Below are positions 33,127 to 41,334 of a DNA stretch of 44,168 bases, one piece after another. The stretch's first letter is position 1; each line of letters starts with the position of its first letter. The stretch is from an uncultured Candidatus Actinomarina sp. (GTDB taxonomy: Bacteria > Actinomycetota > Acidimicrobiia > Actinomarinales > Actinomarinaceae), in the NCBI GenBank assembly GCA_902609285.1, contig CACLRL010000001.1, forward strand, positions 79,636 to 123,803, written 5' to 3'. A program made the position numbers and the translations under genes. The notes under the pieces were generated by a model. The model made no database searches, was not told the DNA's origin, and saw only the letters and a list, made by a program, of their open reading frames with translations.

Positions 33127-34297
33127 CAAGCGATTTTATAGCAGCATTGAGTGATTTATCCATATCACTAATCAGGTCTTCAATATTTTCTAGTCCAACT
33201 GAAATTCTTAGAAGTTCTTTTGGAGCTGCAGCGTCTGTTTCGGATGCACCATCATGAGTCATTAATGCTGGGAGCTCAATCAGAGTTTCAACTCCGCCTA
33301 AACTAACAGCTAATTTATAAAGGTCTAGAGATTCAAAAAGCTTTTGATTATCTATGTGATCTTCAGTACAGAAACTTAACATGCCACCAAAATAATCCAT
33401 TTGTTTAATAGCTATTTCATGATTTTGGAAATCAGTTAATCCTGGATAATTTACTTTTTTAATATGGTCAGATTTAGATAAGTATTCAGCTAGCTGATGT
33501 GCATTTTTTGAGTGCATTTGCATACGAGGTCCTAGAGTATAAAGACCTCTTTGAGCAAGATATGCGTCGAAAGGTGCCATTATTCCACCACTAGCTTTTT
33601 GTACAAAATGGAGATACTCATGAACTTCAGGTTTGTTGGTTATTACAACTCCACCAAGAGTGTCGCTATGTCCACCAATATATTTTGTTGTGGAATGCAT
33701 TATTATATCAACACCATGCTCAAAAGGCCTTGTAATAAATGGTGTTGAAAATGTGCTGTCGGCAACAAGTAAAGATCTTTTGTTATGTACTATTTCTGCA
33801 ATTAATGAAAAATCATAAAGATTTATATTTGGATTAGAGGGGGACTCTATCCAAACTAACTTAGTTTTGTCATTTATAAGAGTATTTAATTTATCAGTAT
33901 CATAAAAATCACAAAAATAAACTTCTATTCCACGCTTTGGTGCAATTTCAGAAAAAAATCTAGTTGTTCCACCATAAACTTCTTTGGTAATAATAATATT
34001 TTCACCGGGCTTAATTAACTCAGCAATCATAGTTACAGCCGCCATTCCTGAGGCCATAGCAAATGCATGTAATTTTTCAAAATCTTCAATACCCTCTAAG
34101 GACGCCATTGTTCTTTCAAATATTTCTCTCGTTGGATTGTTGATTCTTCCATAAGAATATTCAGATTCCCCTGGTTCACTATGCTTGTAGGTAGTAGACA
34201 TATGAATTGGAGGCATGACATCTCCAGTCGGGAGCTCAAATTTTTTTTGAGTGTGTATAGCTCTTGTATTCATGCCATATTTTTTTGATTCAGCCAT
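33110..34297 (-). CDS. Cys/Met metabolism PLP-dependent enzyme (cystathionine synthase/lyase type)
   Basis: 395 aa. YSYGRINNPTREIFE, ASGMAAVTMI, WIESPSNPN, ADSTFSTP, PLP lysine in HSTTKYIGGHSD, and SLGGVETLIELPALMTH. All are typical of MetB/MetC/CGL-type enzymes; which reaction is catalysed cannot be settled by eye. Start ATG 34297 with TAAAAT 6 nt upstream. Confidence 0.9.
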   Translation of the reverse strand: MAESKKYGMNTRAIHTQKKFELPTGDVMPPIHMSTTYKHSEPGESEYSYGRINNPTREIFERTMASLEGIEDFEKLHAFAMASGMAAVTMIAELIKPGENIIITKEVYGGTTRFFSEIAPKRGIEVYFCDFYDTDKLNTLINDKTKLVWIESPSNPNINLYDFSLIAEIVHNKRSLLVADSTFSTPFITRPFEHGVDIIMHSTTKYIGGHSDTLGGVVITNKPEVHEYLHFVQKASGGIMAPFDAYLAQRGLYTLGPRMQMHSKNAHQLAEYLSKSDHIKKVNYPGLTDFQNHEIAIKQMDYFGGMLSFCTEDHIDNQKLFESLDLYKLAVSLGGVETLIELPALMTHDGASETDAAAPKELLRISVGLENIEDLISDMDKSLNAAIKSLDETKK

Positions 34298-34303
34298 GTT
34301 TAA

Positions 34304-34309
34304 ATTTTA
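34304..34309 (-). promoter_or_regulatory. -10 box TAAAAT of the PLP enzyme gene
   Basis: Minus-strand TAAAAT-TTAAAC-ATG. Confidence 0.5.
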
Positions 34310-34348
34310 GATATGATTTATGCTCTATGCACCAACAATTATTTCTTT

Positions 34349-35554
34349 TTAACTAATAGAGATACTAATTTCTTTAAAACCTCTAATACCAAACGCCCCA
34401 GTTCTTTTGGGATCTTCATTCAAACTAATATTATTTTGAAATAAATTTTTAAATGATACTTCTAGTTCCAATCTTGCTAAATGAGCACCTAAGCAGTAAT
34501 GTACTCCTCCACCAAAACTTGTATGGTTCAAATTACTTCTTTGAAAATTTATTTTTTCAGGATCCTCAAAAGCTTCTTCATCTCTATTTGCTGACCCTAA
34601 AAGAATCGCAATTTTTGAATATTTAGGTAATTTTATTCCAGAGATCTCTGTTTCTTCCAATACCCATCTTTGAAAAAATTGTAAAGGACTGTCCCAGCGT
34701 ATCAGTTCTTCAATAATATTTTTAATATCGTGGTCCCTGTCTAAATTCTTAGTAGGAATATTATTTTGTAATAAGGCAACTATGGAATTACCAATTGTAT
34801 TAACAGTTGCTTCGTGGCCAGCATTTAAAAGTAAGATCACTGTACAAATTATCTGGTCTTTAGTTAGTTTTTGATCATTTTCTGAAACTTGGGATAATCT
34901 TGAGATCATGTCATTTTGAGGATTTTTGTTTTTCTCATCAATTAAATTGTTCATATAAACATAGAATTCTTTGGCAGCTGCTTCTGCCTCTGATGCACTT
35001 TCATCAGAAACTTTTAGGTCATACATTTTTACTATGGCGTGTGACCAGTAAAGAAACTTATCATAATCTACTTGAGGCACACCTAAAAGCTCTCCAATTA
35101 CAGCTATTGAATATGGTTGCGCATAATCAGCCAAGAGATCAAACTTATCGTTATTAACACCATTAAGAAGCTCACTTGACTTTTCTTCCATGAATGGTTT
35201 TAGCTCTTGTACTTGCCTATTTAAAAAAGCTTTAGCAACTAAACCTCTCAGTTCATCGTGAATATTTCCCTCAAGATTTAATAAATTAAATTCTTCAGTC
35301 TTCCAAAAATAATCATAATTTTTCGGATTAATTAATGATTCCTTTGATTTCTTAACATAGCCTGTTGGTTCAGAAGAAGAAAAATTTTTACTTTTTTGTA
35401 TATCTTTTACGTTTTCAAAATGTGTTACTAAATTTAATCCCGATAATTTGTCATAATGAATTGGCGATTCATCTCGCAAGTCTTTCAAATAAGGGTAAGG
35501 ATCTTTTATAAACTCTATATCTTCATTTGGAAACGTAATTTCTGGAATACCCAT
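34349..35554 (-). CDS. Cytochrome P450 (second copy, class I bacterial type)
   Basis: 401 aa. I-helix LLNAGHEATVNTIG, K-helix EELIRWDSPLQFFQR, heme loop TSFGGGVHYCLGAHLARLE with the axial Cys. Proportions fit soluble CYP1xx-type actinobacterial enzymes such as those oxidising terpenes, steroids or alkanes. Not closely similar to the P450 at 18741. No ferredoxin beside it. Confidence 0.93.
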   Translation of the reverse strand: MGIPEITFPNEDIEFIKDPYPYLKDLRDESPIHYDKLSGLNLVTHFENVKDIQKSKNFSSSEPTGYVKKSKESLINPKNYDYFWKTEEFNLLNLEGNIHDELRGLVAKAFLNRQVQELKPFMEEKSSELLNGVNNDKFDLLADYAQPYSIAVIGELLGVPQVDYDKFLYWSHAIVKMYDLKVSDESASEAEAAAKEFYVYMNNLIDEKNKNPQNDMISRLSQVSENDQKLTKDQIICTVILLLNAGHEATVNTIGNSIVALLQNNIPTKNLDRDHDIKNIIEELIRWDSPLQFFQRWVLEETEISGIKLPKYSKIAILLGSANRDEEAFEDPEKINFQRSNLNHTSFGGGVHYCLGAHLARLELEVSFKNLFQNNISLNEDPKRTGAFGIRGFKEISISIS

Positions 35555-35632
35555 AACAACAAAGTATCAGTTTTAGCGAATTTTTCTAGAGATTTATAAA
35601 AAATATTTAGTGACCATCTCCAAATACATTGA

Positions 35633-35638
35633 TAACAT
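35633..35638 (+). promoter_or_regulatory. -10 box TAACAT of the uridine phosphorylase gene
   Basis: TAACAT-AAAATC-ATG (6-nt gap), divergent to the P450 start. Confidence 0.4.
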
Positions 35639-35644
35639 AAAATC

Positions 35645-36409
35645 ATGATGGAAAAGAAATCAATGCTTGATGGTGAAAAACAATATCACATACAGTTAAA
35701 AGAAGGTGATATCGCTGATTTTGTTATTCTTCCTGGTGATCCAGGTAGAGTTGATTTTATCGCCGAACATTTTGATAATGCAAAAGAAATAGCGTTCAAC
35801 AGAGAGTATAAAACTGTTACCGGCACCTATAAAGGCAGACCTGTTAGCGTTACATCAACGGGAATAGGTTGCCCCTCTGCTGCTATTGCGATTGAAGAGT
35901 TGGCAAATATTGGTGCTAAAACTTTAGTAAGACTCGGTACTTCAGGAGCTATGCAGGATCACACAAGAATTGGTGATTTAGTCATTGCAAATGGTGCCGT
36001 TAGACAAGAAGGAACATCTTTACAGTATATGCCAATAGAATTTCCTGCTGTTCCATCTTCAGAAATGGTTTCTGCTTTAGAATCTGCCGCTATCGAAAGC
36101 GAATCAAAATATCATATCGGAGTTGTTCAATCTAAAGACTCTTTCTATGGTCAGCACGATCCAAATTCAATGCCTGTTTCTTATGAACTTAATCAGAAAT
36201 GGGATGCATGGGTAAAAGGTGGAGTTTTGTGTTCTGAAATGGAAGTTTCAACTTTATTTGTTGTAGGTAGCTACCGAAGAGTAAGGACAGGAGCTTTACT
36301 TGTAATATATGGTGATCAAAAAAAACAAGAAGCTCTGTCTAAAGAAAGTTACTTAGAGTCAGTTAATAAAGCTACAAGTATCATTCTTGAATCAAGTTTG
36401 AAGATATAA
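35645..36409 (+). CDS. udp: Uridine phosphorylase (nucleoside phosphorylase family)
   Basis: 254 aa. ILPGDPGRVDF (phosphate-binding), STGIGCPSAAIAIEEL, RLGTSGAMQ, and CSEMEVSTLFVV (ribose/base site Met-Glu) match UP-type NP-1 enzymes. Cleaves uridine to uracil and ribose-1-phosphate for salvage. ATG ATG at the start leaves two possible first residues. The ribokinase gene nearby, on the other strand, would serve the same sugar pool. Confidence 0.88.
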   Translation: MMEKKSMLDGEKQYHIQLKEGDIADFVILPGDPGRVDFIAEHFDNAKEIAFNREYKTVTGTYKGRPVSVTSTGIGCPSAAIAIEELANIGAKTLVRLGTSGAMQDHTRIGDLVIANGAVRQEGTSLQYMPIEFPAVPSSEMVSALESAAIESESKYHIGVVQSKDSFYGQHDPNSMPVSYELNQKWDAWVKGGVLCSEMEVSTLFVVGSYRRVRTGALLVIYGDQKKQEALSKESYLESVNKATSIILESSLKI

Positions 36410-36410
36410 T
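36405..36410 (+). promoter_or_regulatory. Consensus -10 TATAAT across the udp stop codon
   Basis: TATAAT-TATTTC-ATG; the TAA of udp is part of the box. Indicates that the following 72-aa gene can be transcribed by itself. Confidence 0.55.
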
Positions 36411-36416
36411 TATTTC

Positions 36417-36635
36417 ATGGATACTGGAAATTTAATCGCATTTATTAAAAAATTTAGTTTTGGAAGATTAATTGCTTGTGGAATCTTACTTAGGATCGCA
36501 GTAGCAATCGTTGATGGTGTTTTTGGGTTACAAATAAATGAAATACCGAACTTTAATATCTTTATCTTTGCCATCGCATTAGCTTATACAATTTTTTGGA
36601 TGTTTAACAAGAGTTATTCTGAAGAGGACGAATAA
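36417..36635 (+). CDS. Small two-helix membrane protein, 72 aa
   Basis: Helices near 16-33 and 45-62 separated by FGLQINEIP, and an acidic C-terminus SEEDE. No family recognised. Its 3' end overlaps the convergent ribokinase by 22 nt. A perfect -10 6 nt upstream supports expression. Confidence 0.62.
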   Translation: MDTGNLIAFIKKFSFGRLIACGILLRIAVAIVDGVFGLQINEIPNFNIFIFAIALAYTIFWMFNKSYSEEDE

Positions 36636-37492
36636 GAAGACTGAGTGCCTTTTCTCTGAACAGAAGAACTCGCTTTTTCAATTGCTAGCTTTATTGATTC
36701 CTTTGCAGTTAGATTCTCTGACAATCCATGTACGAATGTGCCAACGAAGGCATCACCAGCACCAGTAGTATCTGCCACTTTTACAGTAGGTGCTTCAAAT
36801 TCTATAAGATTATTATCTTCGACTAAATAAGCACCTCGTTTTCCAAGGGTAACAATTAAATTTGAATAAATTTTAGAAGAGAATTCTAAAATATTCTCTT
36901 TTGATAGTTTTAGCCCACTGATAATTTCAAATTCATATTCGTTTGGTATTAGCCAATCTACATTATCTAGGAACCTATCTTCTAATTCCATTCCTGGTGC
37001 TGGATTAAATATTGTTAATATGTTGTTGCCTCTTGAATACTTAAATACCTTATCATTTACTATCATTGGTATCTCCGCTTGCCCAACTAAATAAGAAACA
37101 TTTTCAATTTTCTCTATTGAATTTATTGCATCTTCAGCATTGATTTTGTTATTTGCTCCTGGGATAACAACAATTTTATTTTCACCGTCTGAATCTACCC
37201 AGATAGGTGCGACACCACTTGAAATATCAGCTCTTTGTATATATTCTGTTTTAACTTTATTTTTTTTAAAATTATCAATTGTTGATTCTGCAAATATATC
37301 ATTCCCTAAACATGAAATAATATATACATCAGAACCAAGGATTCCTGCCATTACGGCTTGGTTTGCTCCTTTTCCACCAAATCCAGTTTTAAAAGTTTTG
37401 CCAATTATCGTTTCGCCCTCTTGAGGAAATTTATTAACGTATGAAAATTGGTCAATGTTAGAGCTCCCAATTACGCAAATTTTTTTGCCCAT
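36614..37492 (-). CDS. rbsK: Ribokinase (PfkB family)
   Basis: 292 aa. N-terminal GSSNIDQFSYV, TGFGGKGANQAVMAG (sugar-binding), IFNPAPGME, and DTTGAGDAFVGTFVHGL with the catalytic Asp. Ribokinases phosphorylate ribose at O5. Starts 7 nt after the msrA stop on the same strand, so probably one transcript. Confidence 0.88.
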   Translation of the reverse strand: MGKKICVIGSSNIDQFSYVNKFPQEGETIIGKTFKTGFGGKGANQAVMAGILGSDVYIISCLGNDIFAESTIDNFKKNKVKTEYIQRADISSGVAPIWVDSDGENKIVVIPGANNKINAEDAINSIEKIENVSYLVGQAEIPMIVNDKVFKYSRGNNILTIFNPAPGMELEDRFLDNVDWLIPNEYEFEIISGLKLSKENILEFSSKIYSNLIVTLGKRGAYLVEDNNLIEFEAPTVKVADTTGAGDAFVGTFVHGLSENLTAKESIKLAIEKASSSVQRKGTQSSYSSSSE

Positions 37493-37499
37493 TAAAGAA

Positions 37500-38099
37500 T
37501 TACTCGTCTCCCCAAGTTTCCTTTAGAAAGCCTTTTCTACCACTTGCTTCGGCATAAATTTGGTATCGAGCACTTTGTTTTTTATAAAAATCCTGATGGT
37601 ATTCTTCCGCAATATAAAATGTTGGTGCTTCCGTAATTGCTGTGACAATTGGTTTATCAAATTTTCCAGAGTTTTCAAGGTCTGTTTTTGATTGAAGTGC
37701 TTCTTCCATCTGTTGGGATCCAACTGTAAAAATTTCTGTTCTATATTGTGATCCAACATCAGCGAACTGATAATTTAAAGCAGTAGGATCAATATTTCTC
37801 CAAAACACTTCAAGTAATTCTGAATACGTAATTATATTTGGGTCAAATTCTATTTCTACGACCTCTACATGGCCAGTATTCCCCATACTTACTTCTTCAT
37901 AAGTTGGATTTTCTGTTTCTCCTCCCATATAGCCAGAGGTTGCCTCTATTACACCATCGAGAACTTCAAAAGGCGGTTCCATACACCAGAAACAGCCTCC
38001 ACCAAAATAAGCTTTTTCAGTACCCTCAGACATATTGGAGGTTTCTATGTTTATGCATGAAAACAATAGTACTAGAAATATAAACTTTAAATTTTTCAT
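37500..38099 (-). CDS. msrA: Peptide methionine sulfoxide reductase MsrA, lipoprotein form
   Basis: 199 aa. FGGGCFWCMEPPFE carries the nucleophilic Cys; TSGYMGGETENPTYEEV and YHQDFYKK are family signatures. The N-terminus is an export signal with lipobox LLFSC (Cys15), so it is anchored outside the cytoplasm. The usual MsrA is cytoplasmic. No fused MsrB. Start has TATACT 8 nt upstream. Confidence 0.92.
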   Translation of the reverse strand: MKNLKFIFLVLLFSCINIETSNMSEGTEKAYFGGGCFWCMEPPFEVLDGVIEATSGYMGGETENPTYEEVSMGNTGHVEVVEIEFDPNIITYSELLEVFWRNIDPTALNYQFADVGSQYRTEIFTVGSQQMEEALQSKTDLENSGKFDKPIVTAITEAPTFYIAEEYHQDFYKKQSARYQIYAEASGRKGFLKETWGDE

Positions 38100-38107
38100 A
38101 ATTCGTA

Positions 38108-38113
38108 AGTATA
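38108..38113 (-). promoter_or_regulatory. -10 box TATACT of msrA
   Basis: Minus-strand TATACT with an 8-nt gap to ATG 38099. Confidence 0.5.
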
Positions 38114-38153
38114 GGAATTTCTAAATTTACTTATGATCGTTGGGTTTTTTTTA

Positions 38154-38179
38154 GTAAGAGCCAGAACTCTGGCTCTTAC
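38154..38179 (-). terminator. 12-bp perfect hairpin after the M2 copy b gene
   Basis: Arms GTAAGAGCCAGA (38154-38165) and TCTGGCTCTTAC (38168-38179) begin 5 nt after the gene's stop (minus direction). Only A-tract follows on the minus strand, so not a canonical U-tract terminator. Confidence 0.55.
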
Positions 38180-38184
38180 AGATT

Positions 38185-38802
38185 TTAATTATTTGTTGTA
38201 GTAAAGGCTACGCTTATTCCAAATATAAAGACAGGAAATAAAATCACTCCGCCTAATATAAAAATTGGAACGGCTGCACCAGTAGGTACTAGTCCAAACA
38301 AATTTCCTAAGCTAACTCCAATAACTAGATAAGCAGCTGCTTGGCCAGAAATCTTTCCCCATGAGGGGACTAGGCTATTTTCATCAGCACTCAATAGACA
38401 TAATGCCCAGATGCCAAACAAAATAAATGTCCCTAGTTGTCCTACATTTGCTATTTCGGATACTTGATTTGGATTTAAAACAGTCTCAAACACATTATTT
38501 GCGTTAGCTGTTGGTGCTAATGAACCTGTTAATTGAACAACTGCAGCTACAAATGTTATTGCACTCACAATTCTAAAATAAGGATTATTATCACCGAATA
38601 GTTTTTGAGTCAAAGAAATTGTAAATAATAATGCAAAGCTTTGAACAAAGCCAACGATATTAAGAATCCCTCCAAATTGCTCGTTATAGCCAACTTGATC
38701 AGGTCCAACAAGTAACGCAATTATTGCAAAAGAAACGATAGTTCCTAAAGCAGCAATTCTTGCCATTAAACTTCCAAGTTGAGCTTCTTTTGTTGTTAAC
38801 AA
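38185..38802 (-). CDS. Six-TM membrane protein, family M2 copy b (unknown function)
   Basis: 205 aa from TTG 38802. I prefer this start because AGGAGG sits 4 nt upstream and the sequence LLTTKEAQLG lines up with MITAKERELG of the copy at 9986; a TTG at 38838 is rejected. Shared motifs are GPDQVGYNEQFG, VPSWGKISGQAAAY and FIFGISVAF. Six helices. Downstream of the tandem ABM gene in this orientation, with a terminator between them and a TACAAT (38830-38835) that may give separate transcription. Confidence 0.8.
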   Translation of the reverse strand: MLTTKEAQLGSLMARIAALGTIVSFAIIALLVGPDQVGYNEQFGGILNIVGFVQSFALLFTISLTQKLFGDNNPYFRIVSAITFVAAVVQLTGSLAPTANANNVFETVLNPNQVSEIANVGQLGTFILFGIWALCLLSADENSLVPSWGKISGQAAAYLVIGVSLGNLFGLVPTGAAVPIFILGGVILFPVFIFGISVAFTTTNN

Positions 38803-38836
38803 AATTCCTCCTAAATATTTGCTTTTTTTATTGTAC

Positions 38837-38866
38837 AAAAAAAAGAGCCCACAAGGGGGCTCTTTT
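38837..38866 (-). terminator. Intrinsic terminator between the ABM and M2 genes
   Basis: Arms AAAAGAGCCC (38841-38850) and GGGCTCTTTT (38857-38866), 6-nt loop, with an eight-T run on the minus strand (complement of 38837-38844) ending the stem. It is 15 nt after the ABM stop. It would make ABM the more abundant product. Confidence 0.75.
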
Positions 38867-38880
38867 CAGTTAATAATGAT

Positions 38881-39516
38881 TTAATTTGGGCTTTCACCCT
38901 CGTTGAAATCAATAGATGAAGTAAATGCATAAACCGGTCCCATATACGCTATTGTACTTCCATCAAACAAATCAGATTCTGATTCACTATCTAAAGCTGT
39001 TTGTAATTTTTCTACAGCTTTATCCATATCTTCTTGACTATCCCAAAAATTCCAACTTATTGCACTATTTCCATCAAAGATTGCACCAGTCAATTGAAGA
39101 CCATCTGATTCTTCATAAATTGGTTCAACTTTTTCTTTGAGAAAGTTAAGAACAGCATCTGTATCCTCAGCAACACCTACAACTATTCTCATATAGCTAG
39201 GTTTTGTTTCACCAACAGCAATTGTTTGATACATTTTGCCAAATACTGCCTCACCTTCATAAATGACAGGTGGAGCTGACATTAGAGGAGCAGCCTCAGC
39301 AAGTGCTGACTGAATTTTTTCAGCAGCAGCTTCGCTAGCTTCTTTGTTTTCCCATGCAGCCATATTTACTCCAGAAGTATCTCCAGTAATAGCAGCTGTC
39401 AAAGACAGAAGTCCAGGTGTCCCTGAAAATTCAGGCATAACCTTTTCTTTAACATAGGAAATAGCTTCATCCTTTTTTTCTTCCTGAAAAGCAGGAATTG
39501 TTATTCTAAAATACAT
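38881..39516 (-). CDS. Tandem ABM-like (dimeric alpha/beta barrel) protein D
   Basis: 211 aa, two repeats: MYFRITIPAFQEEKKDEA and SYMRIVVGVAEDTDAVL as first strands, GVNMAAWENKEASEAA and SAISWNFWDSQEDMDKA carrying the conserved Trp, and an APPVIYEGEAVFGKMYQ inter-repeat segment like that of proteins A and B. Very acidic. SD AGAAAGGA 5 nt upstream. -35 TCGACA and -10 TAAGAT with an 18-nt spacer lie further up. Paired with an M2 membrane protein as in the operon at 7475-11248. Confidence 0.78.
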   Translation of the reverse strand: MYFRITIPAFQEEKKDEAISYVKEKVMPEFSGTPGLLSLTAAITGDTSGVNMAAWENKEASEAAAEKIQSALAEAAPLMSAPPVIYEGEAVFGKMYQTIAVGETKPSYMRIVVGVAEDTDAVLNFLKEKVEPIYEESDGLQLTGAIFDGNSAISWNFWDSQEDMDKAVEKLQTALDSESESDLFDGSTIAYMGPVYAFTSSIDFNEGESPN

Positions 39517-39666
39517 TGTTTCCTTTCTTATAATCTCAATCTTAAAAAATTTGCTAAAGTCATGTCGAAATAAATTGTAAATTATTTGTTAACGGGAAAT
39601 GAGTTGTATTAAAGAATTTTTTGTTTAAAATTAAACTAATCCTTCGACCAAAAGGCGGAGAGAAAA
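39517..39666. promoter_or_regulatory. Divergent promoter region between ABM gene D and panB
   Basis: 150 nt. Minus-strand promoter for gene D: TCGACA-N18-TAAGAT near 39538-39570. Plus side: a TTGTAT/TAAAAT pair near 39604-39635 and an SD (GGCGGAG) before panB. TTGTTAACG near 39588 is a palindromic-looking site in the middle. Confidence 0.45.
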
Positions 39667-40530
39667 ATGAAAATAACAGTACCTAAAATAATTAAATTAA
39701 AAGACGAACGCGTCATATCGATGATGACTGCGTATGATTATCCTTCGTCAAAAGCAATATCTGATGCAGGTATAGACATCATTCTTGTAGGAGATTCGCT
39801 TGCCCAGGTAGTTTTAGGTTATGATGATACACTCTCAGTTACTGTTGATGAAATCCTTCACCATGTCAAAGCTGTTACAAGAGCTAATCCAAACTCACTT
39901 GTTGTAGCAGATATGCCTTACATGAGTTATCACATTTCTGAAGAGGAAACAATAAAGAACGCTGCAAGATTCATTCAAGAAGGTAAAGCCGACGCTGTAA
40001 AAATTGAAGGTGGAAAAAAAAGAGAAAAAATGATAAAAGCATTAATCAATGCTGAAATTCCTGTAATGGGTCACTTAGGATTAACACCACAATCAAAAAA
40101 TATTATGGGTGGATATAAAGTTCAAGGAAAAACATTAGAGCTTGCAAAAGAATTATTAGAAGATGCAATTTTATTAGATTCCCTAGGCTGTTTTTCTTTT
40201 GTTCTTGAAGGTGTACCAAAAGTAGTCGCTCAAACAATAACAGATAATGTTTCAATTCCTACTATTGGAATAGGTGCAGGAGTTCATGTAGATGGACAAG
40301 TCCTTGTTTACCATGATCTACTTGGCATGAAATCCAAAGATTATATTGATGCAAAGTTTGTAAAAAGATATGACAATCAATATGAAAAAGTTGTAGAAGT
40401 AATGAAAAAATTTAAAAAAGATATTGAAAACAAAGATTTTCCAACAGATGATCATTCTTATGATTCAGGGGACGCTTTACCTGAAAGCCTAAAAGAGTGG
40501 AAAAAAGAAGTTAAAAAAATTCTGTCATAA
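39667..40530 (+). CDS. panB: 3-methyl-2-oxobutanoate hydroxymethyltransferase
   Basis: 287 aa. MMTAYDYPSSKAISDAGIDI, LVGDSLAQVVLGYDDTLSVT, DMPYMSYHIS, AVKIEGG, PVMGHLGLTPQS and TIGIGAGVHVDGQVLVYHDL are PanB signatures, with the Mg-binding Asp and catalytic Glu in place. First step of pantothenate (CoA) synthesis. Standing alone upstream of the ribosomal/replication operon; panC is not nearby. Confidence 0.95.
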   Translation: MKITVPKIIKLKDERVISMMTAYDYPSSKAISDAGIDIILVGDSLAQVVLGYDDTLSVTVDEILHHVKAVTRANPNSLVVADMPYMSYHISEEETIKNAARFIQEGKADAVKIEGGKKREKMIKALINAEIPVMGHLGLTPQSKNIMGGYKVQGKTLELAKELLEDAILLDSLGCFSFVLEGVPKVVAQTITDNVSIPTIGIGAGVHVDGQVLVYHDLLGMKSKDYIDAKFVKRYDNQYEKVVEVMKKFKKDIENKDFPTDDHSYDSGDALPESLKEWKKEVKKILS

Positions 40531-40555
40531 CCTATATCTAGTATTAAATTAATAA

Positions 40556-40582
40556 GTACCTGCTTCAAAAGAAGCCACGTAC
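40556..40582 (+). promoter_or_regulatory. Candidate S6:S18 autoregulatory hairpin in the rpsF leader
   Basis: GUAC-CU-GCUUC-AAAA-GAAGC-CAC-GUAC: two short stems separated by an asymmetric CU/CAC internal loop, 12 nt before the SD. Position and an internal-loop design with a C-rich strand recall the published mRNA motif bound by S6:S18, but I cannot verify the consensus. Confidence 0.4.
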
Positions 40583-40601
40583 AAGTGTCCATAGGAGAAA
40601 T

Positions 40602-40889
40602 ATGAACAAATATGATCTAGTCTCAATCATGAGACCTACCGCTGATGATTCAGTTGTAGAAGAACTACATAAAACAATAACTGATTTAATTAGTTCAAAT
40701 GGTGGAAATGTTTCTGAGCAAGGTGTCTGGCAAAGAAGAAAACTTGCTTATCAAATCGATACCTTTAAAGAAGGGATTTATACGATTACTTCATTTGAAG
40801 GTGCTGGAAATATACCTGGAGAGTTAGATAGAGTGCTAAAAATATCTGATGATGTCATTAGACACAAAGTATTAAAGATGGAAAGCTAG
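40602..40889 (+). CDS. rpsF: Ribosomal protein bS6
   Basis: 95 aa. MNKYDLVSIMRPTADDSVV, YQIDTFKEGIYTITSFEG and a C-terminal KISDDVIRHKVLK read as S6 with its ferredoxin-like fold. SD TAGGAG. First gene of the conserved rpsF-ssb-rpsR-rplI-dnaB block. Confidence 0.95.
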   Translation: MNKYDLVSIMRPTADDSVVEELHKTITDLISSNGGNVSEQGVWQRRKLAYQIDTFKEGIYTITSFEGAGNIPGELDRVLKISDDVIRHKVLKMES

Positions 40890-40899
40890 AGGTAGACAA

Positions 40900-41325
40900 A
40901 TGGTAGACAATACAGTAACAATAATTGGAAATTTAACAGCTGATCCAGAAGTAAGAGTTACAGATTCTGGTGCAACATTAGCTGAGATTAGAATGGCTCA
41001 AAATAAAAGAAAAAGAAATAGTGATGGTTCATGGGATGAAGGTGAACCAATGTTTTTTCAAGGAACAGTTTGGAATGATATGGCTGAAAATGCTGCATCG
41101 ACACTCCAAAAAGGAATGAGAGTAATTGTAGTTGGGCGTTTAAATTACCGATCATGGGAAACTCAAGATGGACAGAATCGATCTGTAGTAGATATAGCTA
41201 TTGATGAAATTGCTCCAAGCCTAAGATGGGCCAGAGCCAATGTAGAACGAACATCAGGTGGTGGAAGTGTTTCTGAAACTCCAAAAGTTAGAGATAATTT
41301 TGAAGAAAACGAAGCACCGTTTTAA
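40900..41325 (+). CDS. ssb: Single-stranded DNA-binding protein
   Basis: 141 aa. OB-fold opening DNTVTIIGNLTADPEVRVT, FFQGTVWNDMAENAAS, GRLNYRSWETQDGQNRSVVD, and a conserved acidic tip ending EENEAPF (normally D-D-x-P-F) that recruits repair and replication partners. SD GAGG. Short linker for an actinobacterium. Confidence 0.93.
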   Translation: MVDNTVTIIGNLTADPEVRVTDSGATLAEIRMAQNKRKRNSDGSWDEGEPMFFQGTVWNDMAENAASTLQKGMRVIVVGRLNYRSWETQDGQNRSVVDIAIDEIAPSLRWARANVERTSGGGSVSETPKVRDNFEENEAPF

Positions 41326-41334
41326 GGATTAATA

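Noticed and set aside
38838-38838. TTG at 38838 as the M2b start
   Set aside because: It precedes the AGGAGG and lies within the terminator T-run; the paralog supports 38802.
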